A stretch of 64,000 nt of DNA from Agrobacterium tumefaciens (GCF_013318015.2 NZ_CP115842.1:744001-808000), one strand, 5' to 3'; shown: positions 9,227-17,814, numbered from the stretch's first letter. Translations and numbers: made by a program. Notes: generated by a model not told the origin, from the letters alone.

Positions 9227-9992
9227 GCTGTTGAGCGAGAAGCGCAAGGACGTTCTGTGGCTGACGCTTAACCGGCCGGACGTCCACAACGCCATGAACG
9301 CCGCGATGACGGACGCCTTGACGCATGCGATCCGGACGGCCTCCAGCGACGGCGACCTGCGTGCCGTGGTGATAACGGCGGCGGGCGACCGTAGCTTCTG
9401 CTCAGGGGCCGATCTGAAGGAAAGCGCTGGTGGCATGTTCCTCTCGCGAGACGGAACGAACCCCATCGCCAATGTGATGCGCGCTATCGAGACCTGCAAC
9501 AAAATCGTCATCGCCCGCGTCAATGGCCGGGTGCTGGCGGGTGGGCTAGGCCTCATCGCGGCCTGCGATCTCGCTTATGCCGCCGATCATGCTGAGTTCG
9601 GCCTGCCGGAAGTTCGCGTCGGCCTTTTCCCGGCCATGGTGGCGGCGAAACTTCTGGCCAAAATACCGCTGAGCCGCCTCCACGAAATGGCCTATCTGGG
9701 GCAACCGGTCACCGCCGCAGAGGCCGAAGGCATCGGCCTCATCAACCGCACGGCGCCACGTGCCGAACTCGATGGCGTGATCGAGGGGGTACTCGCCCGC
9801 TTGCGGCAGAACGCGCCGGGCGCAGTCGCCGCCGGAAAGGCAGCGCTGCTGACGATGCGCGACATGCCGGCCAGTGAACGGCTCGCCTTTGCCGAAAGCG
9901 TCATCGCGAAGATCAGCAGCAGCGAGGAGGCGCGCGAAGGCAGAGACGCCTTCGCTGGAAAACGCCCGCCGCTCTGGGCTGGCGGGTCCTGA
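9210..9992 (+). CDS. liuC: enoyl-CoA hydratase-family protein, probable methylglutaconyl-CoA hydratase
   Basis: A 260-residue crotonase-fold protein. Position in the leucine operon makes hydration of 3-methylglutaconyl-CoA to HMG-CoA its likely job. The oxyanion-hole segments are CSGADLKES near 65 and [13 protein letters not shown] near 105. [12 protein letters not shown] carries the second catalytic Glu. The first crotonase Glu (GGGxEL) is Gly here (AGGLGL), as in some bacterial methylglutaconyl-CoA hydratases, so it is not assumed to be a defect. GGAGG lies 3 bases before ATG 9210; ATG 9216 is an equally possible start. Last gene of the operon before the pantothenate genes. Confidence 0.85.
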   Translation: MHMVGELLSEKRKDVLWLTLNRPDVHNAMNAAMTDALTHAIRTASSDGDLRAVVITAAGDRSFCSGADLKESAGGMFLSRDGTNPIANVMRAIETCNKIVIARVNGRVLAGGLGLIAACDLAYAADHAEFGLPEVRVGLFPAMVAAKLLAKIPLSRLHEMAYLGQPVTAAEAEGIGLINRTAPRAELDGVIEGVLARLRQNAPGAVAAGKAALLTMRDMPASERLAFAESVIAKISSSEEAREGRDAFAGKRPPLWAGGS

Positions 9993-10035
9993 ACCACCGC
10001 TCAAGGTCTTAATCGATATAATGCCCACAGCCGCG

Positions 10036-10064
10036 TTGACCCCGTTCGGCAAATCGAGTTCTAT
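10036..10064 (+). promoter_or_regulatory. candidate promoter for panC-panB
   Basis: TTGACC (10036-10041) and TTCTAT (10059-10064) with a 17-bp spacer lie about 50 bp before the panC start, in the only sizeable gap (118 bp) of the left plus-strand run. A TATAAT at 10017-10022 has no convincing -35. Read-through from the leucine operon remains possible, as no terminator hairpin is evident in the gap. Confidence 0.35.
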
Positions 10065-10110
10065 CCACCACCTTTCGCCGGAGGGCGATCGGGGAGCTGG
10101 AGGAGAACCT

Positions 10111-10989
10111 ATGCGCCTTGTAAAAACCGTCGCCGAGTTGCGCGGTCTGACCGCCAAGTTTCGTCGCGATGGCAAGACCGTCGGCTTCGTGCCGACCATG
10201 GGTTTTTTGCATATCGGCCATCTGACGCTGGTTGCCAGGGCGAAGACGGAGAACGACGTGACGGTGGTCTCGATCTTCGTCAATCCGCTGCAATTCGGAG
10301 CCAATGAGGATCTTGCCCGTTACCCCCGCGATCTCGCCCGCGATAGCGCGCTGCTGGAAGAGGCAGGTGTCGACATTCTTTTCGCACCCGAGGTTACGGA
10401 GATGTATCCGCGCCCGATGCAGACCGTGGTGGATGTGCCGGAACTGGGAAGCCAGTTGGAAGGTGCGGTACGGCCGGGGCATTTTGCCGGGGTTACGACT
10501 GTTGTCACCAAGCTTTTTAATCTCGTGCAGCCGGATGCCGCCTATTTCGGAGAAAAGGACTACCAGCAGGTAACGCTGATCCGGCGCATGGTGGACGATC
10601 TCGCCCAGCCAGTCCGCATCGTTCCCGTCGCCACCGTACGTGAGGCGGATGGGCTCGCCTGCTCCTCGCGCAATGTCTACCTGAGCCTTGAAGAGCGTGC
10701 CGCCGCCGTAATTGTGCCGCGCGCGCTTGATGAGGCCGAGCGGCTGTACAATGAGGGCTGCGACGACCCGGACGCGTTCGAAGCAGCAATAGAAAAATTC
10801 ATCGCCACCGAGAAGCTGGCATTGCCCGAAGTCGTGGCGGTGCGCGATCCCGACACGCTGGCCCCCGTGGCTTCGCTGCAGGCGCGGCCTGTGCTGGTGG
10901 CACTGTTTGTGCGGGTCGGCAGCACCCGCCTTCTCGACAACCGCGTCATCGGACGTGATAAAACTGGCAAACAGGAGGCTGCACGATGA
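10111..10989 (+). CDS. panC: pantothenate synthetase
   Basis: Joins pantoate and beta-alanine with ATP to give pantothenate, precursor of CoA; cytoplasmic. The 292-residue protein has the class I nucleotidyltransferase signature in [14 protein letters not shown] (HIGH), [19 protein letters not shown] (pantoate and ATP contacts), [20 protein letters not shown] and the KMSKS-like [11 protein letters not shown] 10111 has GGAGGAG 6 bases upstream; the frame is open further 5' but has no family similarity. It overlaps panB by ATGA, indicating coupled translation. Confidence 0.95.
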   Translation: MRLVKTVAELRGLTAKFRRDGKTVGFVPTMGFLHIGHLTLVARAKTENDVTVVSIFVNPLQFGANEDLARYPRDLARDSALLEEAGVDILFAPEVTEMYPRPMQTVVDVPELGSQLEGAVRPGHFAGVTTVVTKLFNLVQPDAAYFGEKDYQQVTLIRRMVDDLAQPVRIVPVATVREADGLACSSRNVYLSLEERAAAVIVPRALDEAERLYNEGCDDPDAFEAAIEKFIATEKLALPEVVAVRDPDTLAPVASLQARPVLVALFVRVGSTRLLDNRVIGRDKTGKQEAAR

Positions 10990-11825
10990 GCACGCACGCG
11001 AAACAGAAGCGGCTGACGACAGCCTCCATCAAGCAAATGAAAGGCGGTGCGCGCATCGTCTGCCTTACTGCCTATACGACGCCGATTGCCCGCCTGCTCG
11101 ATCCGCATTGCGACCTGCTGCTGGTTGGCGATTCAGTCGGCATGGTACTTTATGGCATGGACACGACGGTCGGCGTCACCCTGGATATGATGATCGCCCA
11201 TGGCCGCGCCGTCATGCGTGGTGTGGAACACGCCTGCGTCATCGTCGATCTCCCCTTCGGGACCTATCAGGAATCAAAGGAACAGGCGTTCCGCAACGCC
11301 GTGCGGCTGATGCAGGAAACCGGCTGTGATGGCGTGAAGCTGGAAGGTGGTGAGGAAATGGCCGAAACCATCGCCTTTCTCGTGGCGCGCGGCATTCCGG
11401 TGTTCGGCCATGTCGGGCTGATGCCGCAGTTGGTCCACACCGCCGGAAGTTTCCGCTCTCTTGGACATTCAGATGCGGAAACGCAGAAAATCTGGCGCGA
11501 TGCGATTGCGGTCGATCAGGCCGGTGCTTTCGCCATTGTCGTGGAGGGTACCGTCGAGCCGCTTGCGCGCGAATTGACCGAAAAACTCTCCGTCCCGACT
11601 GTCGGCATCGGCGCATCACCAGCCTGCGATGGGCAGGTGCTGGTTTCCGACGACATGCTCGGTCTCTTCACCGATTTCAAACCGAAATTCGTCAAACGTT
11701 TCGCCGATCTGGGTGCGACCGTTTCACAGGCAGCAGCAGGTTATGCCGAAGAGGTGCGCTCCGGCGCGTTTCCGGGGCCGGAGCATACGTTTCAGGTCCG
11801 TAGGCAATCGCCTTCGGCGGAGTGA
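10986..11825 (+). CDS. panB: 3-methyl-2-oxobutanoate hydroxymethyltransferase
   Basis: Adds a hydroxymethyl group from methylenetetrahydrofolate to 2-oxoisovalerate, giving ketopantoate. The 279-residue TIM barrel has [13 protein letters not shown], the metal-binding [40 protein letters not shown] (family Gly-rich loop) and [15 protein letters not shown]. Its substrate 2-oxoisovalerate is also a substrate of the BCKDH complex whose E1 alpha gene lies 10 kb away, so this neighbourhood places synthesis and breakdown of one metabolite side by side. The last 15 residues are variable. Stop is followed by a palindromic repeat region. Confidence 0.95.
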   Translation: MSTHAKQKRLTTASIKQMKGGARIVCLTAYTTPIARLLDPHCDLLLVGDSVGMVLYGMDTTVGVTLDMMIAHGRAVMRGVEHACVIVDLPFGTYQESKEQAFRNAVRLMQETGCDGVKLEGGEEMAETIAFLVARGIPVFGHVGLMPQLVHTAGSFRSLGHSDAETQKIWRDAIAVDQAGAFAIVVEGTVEPLARELTEKLSVPTVGIGASPACDGQVLVSDDMLGLFTDFKPKFVKRFADLGATVSQAAAGYAEEVRSGAFPGPEHTFQVRRQSPSAE

Positions 11826-11874
11826 GGGAACGGCGCAGATGAGGTGGTGAGGTGGTGACATACACCTTCACCTT

Positions 11875-11961
11875 CGTCACGCTCGGGCTCGTCCCGAGCA
11901 TCTGCTACCTATCTATTTTGTGAAATGTCGGCAGATCCTCGGCACAAGGCCGAGGGTGACG
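11875..11961. repeat. intergenic palindromic element (two 31-bp inverted arms)
   Basis: Arms 11875-11905 and 11931-11961 match as inverted repeats at 26 of 31 positions by my count, separated by 25 bp. Each arm itself contains a smaller CTCGG/CCGAG palindrome. It fills the gap between the convergent panB and rhaI genes. This form is common in Rhizobiales intergenic spaces; it may stabilise or terminate both transcripts. Confidence 0.7.
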
Positions 11962-12026
11962 TCGCGTTTGCGGCAAGGTTTGTAAGTAGGCTCGGCTTCT
12001 CCGCCTATCCCCTCAAACCCCAACCC

Positions 12027-13319
12027 CTAAACAATCCCGCCGCTGCCACCGACCGAAGCCGGGCGTTCCGCCGCAACCCGTTTGCGATAACCACTGGCCC
12101 GGTAGGTGGCAACAGGATCGATCGCGCCGCCCGCCAACTGCCTTGCTTTAGCGAGAACCGGCTCGACATCGGTGCGATAGGCCCGTTTCAGCGTATCGGA
12201 GGCCATCAACGCATCATTGTCTTGCTGGTAGCCATCCAAAGCCGCGCGATCCACCAGCAGCGCCTGCGCATAGGCGCGGCGGATTTCGTTGGCACTGGAA
12301 ATCAGGCTTTCGATTGGGTCGGTCACATTGTGCGACTGGTCGATCATATGGGCGGGATGGAAGCCCTTCACGCCACGATGTTCGGCATCTACCAGCTCGT
12401 TGAAGACGAGGAACAGGCGGTAAGGCTCGATGGAGCCGGCATCCAGATCGTCATCGCCATATTTCGAATCGTTGAAGTGGAAACCACCGAGCTTGCCGAA
12501 CTGGATGAGCCGGGAGACGATCATCTCGATATTGGTGTTCGGCGCATGGTGACCGAGATCAACGAGGCAGAACGCCTTTTCACCGAGCGTATTAGCGATG
12601 AGGTAGTTGGTGCCCCAATCCTGCACGACGGTGGAATAGAAAGCCGGCTCGAACATCTTGTGTTCGGAAAAGATGCGCCAGTCATCCGGCAGCGCCTTGT
12701 AGATATCGGCCATGGCCGCGAGATAGCGCTCGAAACTTCTGGTGAAATTGCTCTGGCCGGGGAAGTTGGAACCATCGCCCACCCACACCGTCAGCGCCTT
12801 GGAACCAATTGCCTTGCCAATCTCGATACATTCGATGTTGTGCTCCACGGCTTGGCCCCGCGTTGCGGCATCGGTGTGGCTGAGCGAACCGTATTTGTAG
12901 GAATGGCTCTGATCCGGTGCATCCGAGAAGGTATTGGAATTCATGGCGTCGAAGCCGAGACCTAGCGTGTCGGCATGGTCCTTCAAACGCTTCGGGTCCT
13001 GCTTGTCCCACGGAATATGCAGGGAGACATTCGGGGTCGCCCGTGTCAGCTGGTTGATGACGGCGCAATCATCCAGCTTGTCAAAAATGCCGCGGGGCTC
13101 ACCTTCGCCCGGAAAGCGGGCGAAACGGGTGCCGCCGGTGCCGACGCCCCAGGATGGAACAGCGACGAAGAATTCCGCGACCTTGGCGGTGACAGCATCG
13201 ATATCGATGTTGCGGCGCGCAAGCTGGTTGCCCAGCGCATCGTAGTCGTCCTTCAGCGCGGCGGCGCGCTTGTCGTTTTCGGCCGCGATCACATCGGCGG
13301 CGATTTTGGTGTCGGTCAT
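12027..13319 (-). CDS. rhaI: L-rhamnose isomerase (rhizobial type)
   Basis: Converts L-rhamnose to L-rhamnulose. The 430-residue protein is a TIM-barrel sugar isomerase of the Pseudomonas/Rhizobium RhaI type: VPSWGVGTGGTRFARFPG, VSLHIPWDKQDP, GLGFDAMNSNTFSD, the metal-ligand segments FSEHKMFEPAF, LVDLGHHAPNTN and GGFHFNDSKYGDDDLDAG. ATG 13319 is chosen, with a GGAGGAA-like site (gaggaagag) upstream; an ATG at 13349 would add ten unrelated residues. It is the second gene of rhaDI, 99 bp after rhaD, with a palindrome in the gap. Confidence 0.93.
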   Translation of the reverse strand: MTDTKIAADVIAAENDKRAAALKDDYDALGNQLARRNIDIDAVTAKVAEFFVAVPSWGVGTGGTRFARFPGEGEPRGIFDKLDDCAVINQLTRATPNVSLHIPWDKQDPKRLKDHADTLGLGFDAMNSNTFSDAPDQSHSYKYGSLSHTDAATRGQAVEHNIECIEIGKAIGSKALTVWVGDGSNFPGQSNFTRSFERYLAAMADIYKALPDDWRIFSEHKMFEPAFYSTVVQDWGTNYLIANTLGEKAFCLVDLGHHAPNTNIEMIVSRLIQFGKLGGFHFNDSKYGDDDLDAGSIEPYRLFLVFNELVDAEHRGVKGFHPAHMIDQSHNVTDPIESLISSANEIRRAYAQALLVDRAALDGYQQDNDALMASDTLKRAYRTDVEPVLAKARQLAGGAIDPVATYRASGYRKRVAAERPASVGGSGGIV

Positions 13320-13364
13320 CTCTTCCTCCCCGGAATCGGTCCAGTGCATGCTCGATCATCGCCC

Positions 13365-13400
13365 CCTCCGTCATTCCGGCCTAAGCCGTAATGACGGAGG
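13365..13400. repeat. palindrome in the rhaD-rhaI gap
   Basis: Arms 13365-13380 and 13385-13400 are inverted repeats (15 of 16 pairs) with a 4-base loop. No T-run follows on either strand, so a strong intrinsic terminator is unlikely; an mRNA processing or stability hairpin that sets different RhaD and RhaI levels is more plausible. The CCGTCATTCCGG-like core resembles the repeat at 29757-29868. Confidence 0.65.
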
Positions 13401-13418
13401 TGAGACGTGCCGAAATTC

Positions 13419-15515
13419 CTACCGCGTAAAGCTCTGCGCATTGCCGGCATCGACATTGATGATATTGCCGGTTGATTTGGCCGACGCGTCGGACGCCAGG
13501 AAGTAGATCGCTTCGGCGATGTCTTCCGGGAACACATTGAGCTTCAGCATAGAGCGCTTGCGGTAATGTTCCTCCAGATCGGTCACCTCGATCTTCGACG
13601 AGGCCGCGCGCTGCTCGCGCCACTCGCCGTTCCAGATCTTCGAACCGCGCAGAACGGCATCGGGATTGACGGTGTTGACTCGAATGCCGGCTTCCGCCCC
13701 TTCCAGAGCAAGGCAACGGGCAAGATGGATTTCCGCCGCCTTGGCCGTGCAATAGGCAGAAGCATTGGGCGAAGAGGCAAGACCGTTTTTAGAGGCGACG
13801 AACACCACGTTGCCGCCGAGATTTTGACGCCTGAGTAGCCGGAATGCTTCTCGCGACACGAGGAAATAACCCGTCGCGAGAATATCGATATTCTTGTTCC
13901 ACATGGCAAGCGTCGTGTCTTCCACCGGTGCAGAAGAGGCGATGCCGGCATTGGAGACGAGAATATCCACACCGCCAAATTCCACGCTCGCTTCCGCAAA
14001 GGCGGAAATGACCGCGTCTTCCTGCGTCACATCCAGCTTGACGCTGCGCACCGCATCAGCACTGTAGCGCTTCGCGAAATCGCCCTTGGCCGCTTCCAGC
14101 GCCGCCTCGTCAATATCGGCGAGAACAACGCAGGCGCCCTCCGCTGCCAGCCTTTCCGCCGTCGCCCGGCCGATGCCGCCGGCGCCACCGGTGACAAAGG
14201 CCACGCGTCCGGCAAGGCTTTTCGGCTTCGGCATGCGCTGCAGCTTTGCCTCTTCCAGCAGCCAATATTCGATATCGAAGGCTTCCTGTTCGGGTAGGCC
14301 CTGATATTCGGACACGGTGGAAGCGCCGCGCATGACGTTGATGGCGTTGACGTAAAATTCACCGGCGATACGTGCGGTTGCCTTGTCCTTGGCAAAGGAC
14401 AGCATGCCGACACCGGGGATCAGGAAAATCACCGGGTTCGGGTCGCGCATATCAGGCGAATTATCATGGCGGCACGCCTCATAATATCTGACGTAGTCGG
14501 CGCGGTAGGCCTCTAGCGCCTTGTCGAGACCGGCTGTCAGCGCATCCACATCGGGATTTGCCGTATCGAGATCGAGGATCAGCGGGCGGATTTTCGTTCG
14601 CAGGAAATGATCCGGGCAGGAGGTGCCGAGATTTCCGAGCGGCTTCAGATCCTTCGAATTGACGAATTCCAGAACCGCGTCCTGATCATCGAAATGGCCG
14701 AGCTTGCGCTCCTTGCGGCCGATCCGACCACGGATTTCCGGCATCAACCGCGCAGCAATCGCGCGGCGTTCGGCAAGTGGCAGGCTCCTGGCAACGGCAC
14801 CGCCGAAAATCGTCTTGCCTTCGGTCTTGGCCGCAAACCATTCGATCGCCTTGTTGATGATGGCGAGCGTCAGTTCGTAACATGTCTTGGCGTCGTTATC
14901 CCAGGTGAACAGACCGTGGCTTTCCAGCACAACGCCCTTGGCCTCGGGGTTGGCTTTTACGAAAGCCTCGAGATCGAGACCCAGTTGGAAACCGGGACGG
15001 CGCCAGGGAAGCCAGCCGATGTCATCGCCAAAGATCTGCTGCGTCAGTTCTTTCGAATTTTTGGAGGCGGCAATCGCGATGATCGCATCCGGATGCATGT
15101 GATCGACATGATCAAAAGGCACGAAGCCGTGCAGCGGCGTATCGATGGAGGCGGCGCGTGGGTTGAGGTTGAAGGTGCAATGCGGCAGGAAGCCGACCAT
15201 GCGGTCCTCATCCTCGACACCCTTGTAAATGCCCTTTAGCGCTTCCAGCTTGTCGAGATAAAGCGTCGCAAAACCATCGAGCTTGATGGTACCGACATCG
15301 CCGCCGGACCCTTTAACCCACATGACGCGGACTTTCTCGCCCGTCAGCGGATCGGTTTCGAGCACCTTCGCGGATGTGTTTCCGCCGCCATAATTGGTGA
15401 TGCGCTTGTCGGCGCCAAGCAGATTGGAGCGATAAAGCAGCTTGCCAGGCTCATCGAGCGTTTTGGCATAGGCATCGTCCCAACGGCTTTCGAGAAGGCG
15501 GGATTTTCCCGTCAT
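13419..15515 (-). CDS. rhaD: bifunctional rhamnulose-1-phosphate aldolase / alcohol (lactaldehyde) dehydrogenase
   Basis: A 698-residue fusion. Residues about 1-400 are a class II aldolase domain that splits L-rhamnulose-1-phosphate into dihydroxyacetone phosphate and L-lactaldehyde: NYGGGNTSAK, HCTFNLNPRAASIDTPLHG, the Zn-binding VDHMHPDAI pair and ESHGLFTWDND. Residues about 440-698 are a short-chain dehydrogenase: Rossmann TGGAGGIGRATAERLA, NAGIA, and catalytic SAYCTAKA, presumed to oxidise lactaldehyde. The same fusion exists in R. leguminosarum. ATG 15515 (MTGKSRLLES) is preferred over ATG 15533, with GGGAGGAAG just upstream. Transcribed divergently from rhaR from the shared operator region. 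Confidence 0.93.
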   Translation of the reverse strand: MTGKSRLLESRWDDAYAKTLDEPGKLLYRSNLLGADKRITNYGGGNTSAKVLETDPLTGEKVRVMWVKGSGGDVGTIKLDGFATLYLDKLEALKGIYKGVEDEDRMVGFLPHCTFNLNPRAASIDTPLHGFVPFDHVDHMHPDAIIAIAASKNSKELTQQIFGDDIGWLPWRRPGFQLGLDLEAFVKANPEAKGVVLESHGLFTWDNDAKTCYELTLAIINKAIEWFAAKTEGKTIFGGAVARSLPLAERRAIAARLMPEIRGRIGRKERKLGHFDDQDAVLEFVNSKDLKPLGNLGTSCPDHFLRTKIRPLILDLDTANPDVDALTAGLDKALEAYRADYVRYYEACRHDNSPDMRDPNPVIFLIPGVGMLSFAKDKATARIAGEFYVNAINVMRGASTVSEYQGLPEQEAFDIEYWLLEEAKLQRMPKPKSLAGRVAFVTGGAGGIGRATAERLAAEGACVVLADIDEAALEAAKGDFAKRYSADAVRSVKLDVTQEDAVISAFAEASVEFGGVDILVSNAGIASSAPVEDTTLAMWNKNIDILATGYFLVSREAFRLLRRQNLGGNVVFVASKNGLASSPNASAYCTAKAAEIHLARCLALEGAEAGIRVNTVNPDAVLRGSKIWNGEWREQRAASSKIEVTDLEEHYRKRSMLKLNVFPEDIAEAIYFLASDASAKSTGNIINVDAGNAQSFTR

Positions 15516-15603
15516 GTCTTCCTCCCAAGTCAAGTCTGCATTCGCGGGTGCCGAGATCGGTCCGCCTCCGTTGACGGCAGATATCGCGCATACAAAAGCG
15601 AAA

Positions 15604-15622
15604 TGTCAATCAAAAACGATCA
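15604..15622 (-). promoter_or_regulatory. left operator half of the rhaD/rhaR divergent promoter
   Basis: TGTCAATCAAAAACGATCA here is the inverted copy (18 of 19 bases) of the site at 15658-15676. Read on the minus strand it contains TTGACA at its downstream end, in position to be the -35 of rhaDI, with the weaker CGATAT about 17 bp on. Probable RhaR site repressing rhaDI; the binding protein is inferred from adjacency. Confidence 0.65.
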
Positions 15623-15657
15623 TAAATTTTCATGTTGCAGCGCGATATTGATTAATT

Positions 15658-15676
15658 TGATCGTTCTTGATTGACA
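15658..15676 (+). promoter_or_regulatory. right operator half and -35 of the rhaR promoter
   Basis: TGATCGTTCTTGATTGACA is the inverted partner of 15604-15622, 54 bp centre to centre. It ends in TTGACA (15671-15676); ATAATC/AATAAT at 15693-15699 is a fitting -10 with a 16-17 bp spacer, placing the rhaR start of transcription near 15705. A repressor bound here would cover the rhaR -35, so autoregulation of the whole rhaRSTPQUK run is likely. Confidence 0.65.
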
Positions 15677-15716
15677 ACGTAAAGAGATTGCGAATAATCA
15701 CAATCAGGAGGACCAC

Positions 15717-16547
15717 ATGCACGAACGCGAACGCCATCGCATCATCTTGAGCGCCACACAGGAAAAAGCTGTCGTGACGGTGCAGGATATTGCCGAACTG
15801 ACGGATGCGTCGGAAGCAACGATCCGCCGGGATATCGCGTCCCTGCATGTTCAGGGAAAGTTGCGACGCGTGCGTGGCGGTGCCGAAGCGGTGCATCCAC
15901 CGCAGTTGGGTAATCTGGCCGCGCGACCGTTCCGCGTGTCCGAATCGGTCAACATCGACAAGAAACGCGCAATTGCGCGCAAGGCGGTTGATCTCTGTAA
16001 TGAGGGTGATGCGATCATCTTAAATGGCGGCACGACTACATTCCAGATGGTGCACTACATGGCGGCGCGACGGCTGCAGGTGATGACCAATTCCTTCGCG
16101 ATTGCGGAGCATCTGGTCAAACATTCCAAATGCAATGTCAGCGTGCCGGGTGGCGCAATCTATCGCGATCAAAGCCTTATCCTGTCGCCCTTCGAAAACG
16201 ATGCCATCCGCAATTTTTACGCAAGACGAATTTTTCTCGGCGCGCAGGGCATAGGCGCACTCGGCATCATGGAATCGGACGCGCTGGTGATCCAGAGCGA
16301 GCAGAAGCTGATGCGGCAGGCGGAAGAGCTGATCGTGATGGTCGATTCCTCGAAATTCAAAAAACGATCCAGCCTGATTTTATGCCCACTCGAAAACGTC
16401 TCGACCATCATCACCGATGACGGGATTTCGGATGAGGCGGCGCGGATGGTTGAAAATGCCGGCGTCGAATTGCTGATCGCCGGCGCAGCGGGGGATGGCA
16501 AGATAGCCAACCCGCCTGATGAGGAGGATTCCTCTTCGGTCGCTTGA
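15717..16547 (+). CDS. rhaR: DeoR-family transcriptional repressor of rhamnose genes
   Basis: A 276-residue DeoR/GlpR-type repressor. The N-terminal winged helix has the signature RHRIILSATQEKAVVTVQDI then LTDASEATIRRDIASL and VRGGA near residues 5-60. The C-terminal DeoRC sugar-sensor domain has ILNGGTTTFQMVHYM, MTNSFAIAEHL, GGAIYRDQ, FLGAQGI and VDSSKF. The effector is probably a phosphorylated rhamnose intermediate, as in the family. AGGAGG lies 6 bases before the ATG. Gene order matches R. leguminosarum, where RhaR represses both divergent transcripts. The C-terminal 25 residues are acidic and variable. Confidence 0.92.
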   Translation: MHERERHRIILSATQEKAVVTVQDIAELTDASEATIRRDIASLHVQGKLRRVRGGAEAVHPPQLGNLAARPFRVSESVNIDKKRAIARKAVDLCNEGDAIILNGGTTTFQMVHYMAARRLQVMTNSFAIAEHLVKHSKCNVSVPGGAIYRDQSLILSPFENDAIRNFYARRIFLGAQGIGALGIMESDALVIQSEQKLMRQAEELIVMVDSSKFKKRSSLILCPLENVSTIITDDGISDEAARMVENAGVELLIAGAAGDGKIANPPDEEDSSSVA

Positions 16548-16595
16548 GGAAGCACCGAAAAGAGGAACAGGTTCAAAAACGGGAGGAAAAGGAAC

Positions 16596-17606
16596 ATGAA
16601 ACTTACACGCAGAACATTGACGAGCGTCCTGGCACTTAGCGCGGCGCTCTCCGTCGCGGGTCTTGGCGGCGTTGCCCAGGCAGCCGATGTGAAGATCGCG
16701 CTGGTGGTCAAATCACTTGGCAACGGCTTTTTCGAAGCCGCCAACAAGGGCGCGCAGGAGGCGGCAAAAGACCTCGGTGGCGTCGAGATCATCTATACGG
16801 GCCCGACCAGCACCACCGCGGAAGGCCAGATCGAGGTCATCAATTCGCTGATCGCGCAGGGCGTGGATGCCATCGCTATTTCCGCCAATGACCCGGACGC
16901 CGTAGTTCCGGCGCTGAAAAAGGCGGCGCAGCGTGGCATCAAGGTCATCTCCTGGGATTCCGGCGTGGCACCTGAAGGCCGCATTTTGCAGCTCAACCCC
17001 TCGTCCAACGCGCTGATCGGCAAGATGTGCCTGCAGCTTGCCGCATCGCACCTGGAAGGCGGCAAGGGCGATTTCGCCATCCTTTCTGCTACCACCACCT
17101 CCACGAACCAGAATATCTGGATCGATGAGATGAAGAAGCAGTTGAAGGACTTCCCCGGCCTCAACCTCGTTACCACCGTTTATGGTGACGACCTTGCCGA
17201 CAAGAGCTACCGCGAAGCACAGGGCCTGCTTTCCTCCCATCCTGATGTAAAGGTCATCGTCGCACCGACGACGGTTGGCGTTCTTGCGGCCTCTCAGGCC
17301 GTGAAGGATGCGGGCAAGATCGGCAAGGTCTTTGTGACGGGCCTTGGCCTGCCCTCGGAGATGGCTGGCGCCATCAAATCAGGCGCAACCAAGGAATTCG
17401 CCATCTGGAACCCGATCGACCTCGGTTATTCCGCCACCCAGATTGCCTACCGCCTTGTGAAGGGTGAAGCAGACGGCAAACCGGGCTCGGAAATCGAAGC
17501 CGGCCGCATGGGCAAGATCAAGGTTGGCGAAAATAGCGAAGCGGCCATGGCCGATCCCTTCATTTATGACGCCAAGAACATCGATCAGTTCTCGAAGATT
17601 TTCTGA
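16596..17606 (+). CDS. rhaS: rhamnose ABC transporter, periplasmic substrate-binding protein
   Basis: A 336-residue periplasmic-binding protein of the ribose/autoinducer-2 class (family Peripla_BP_4). A Sec signal peptide occupies residues 1-28 (KLTRR start, hydrophobic core, AQA cleavage before ADVK). The mature protein starts VKIALVVKSLGNGFFEAANKG and has GPTSTTAEGQIEVINSLIAQGVDAIAIS and ISWDSGVAPEGR, the sugar-binding face. GGGAGG is 10 bases upstream. It is followed by a 208-bp gap holding a large palindrome before rhaT, which would let the binding protein be made in excess over the membrane parts. Confidence 0.93.
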   Translation: MKLTRRTLTSVLALSAALSVAGLGGVAQAADVKIALVVKSLGNGFFEAANKGAQEAAKDLGGVEIIYTGPTSTTAEGQIEVINSLIAQGVDAIAISANDPDAVVPALKKAAQRGIKVISWDSGVAPEGRILQLNPSSNALIGKMCLQLAASHLEGGKGDFAILSATTTSTNQNIWIDEMKKQLKDFPGLNLVTTVYGDDLADKSYREAQGLLSSHPDVKVIVAPTTVGVLAASQAVKDAGKIGKVFVTGLGLPSEMAGAIKSGATKEFAIWNPIDLGYSATQIAYRLVKGEADGKPGSEIEAGRMGKIKVGENSEAAMADPFIYDAKNIDQFSKIF

Positions 17607-17637
17607 TCTGAATAATTTCCGGCAGTGCGAAGGCTAA

Positions 17638-17773
17638 CCCCCTTTGTCCTGCCGGACATCTCCCCCTGAAGGGGGGAGATCGATATGCCGCACCCGCTCG
17701 TTCCATAGGCAGGGTGTATCCGCTTGCCGATCTCCCCCCTTGTGGGGGAGATGCCCGGCAGGGCAGAGGGGGG
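17638..17773. repeat. RIME-like palindromic mosaic element between rhaS and rhaT
   Basis: A large inverted repeat: outer arms begin CCCCCTTTGTCCTGCCGG at 17638 and end in the matching CCGGCAGGGCAGAGGGGGG at 17773; each half contains a further hairpin (CTCCCCCT/AGGGGGGAG, and CTCCCCCC/GGGGGAG). This architecture is that of the Rhizobium-specific intergenic mosaic element RIME1. Family assignment is from memory of its form, not alignment. In this position it probably stabilises the upstream rhaS message or attenuates read-through. Confidence 0.75.
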
Positions 17774-17814
17774 TGCCTCTCGCCGCTTCACTCAAAACCA
17801 ACCGGTAAGACGGA

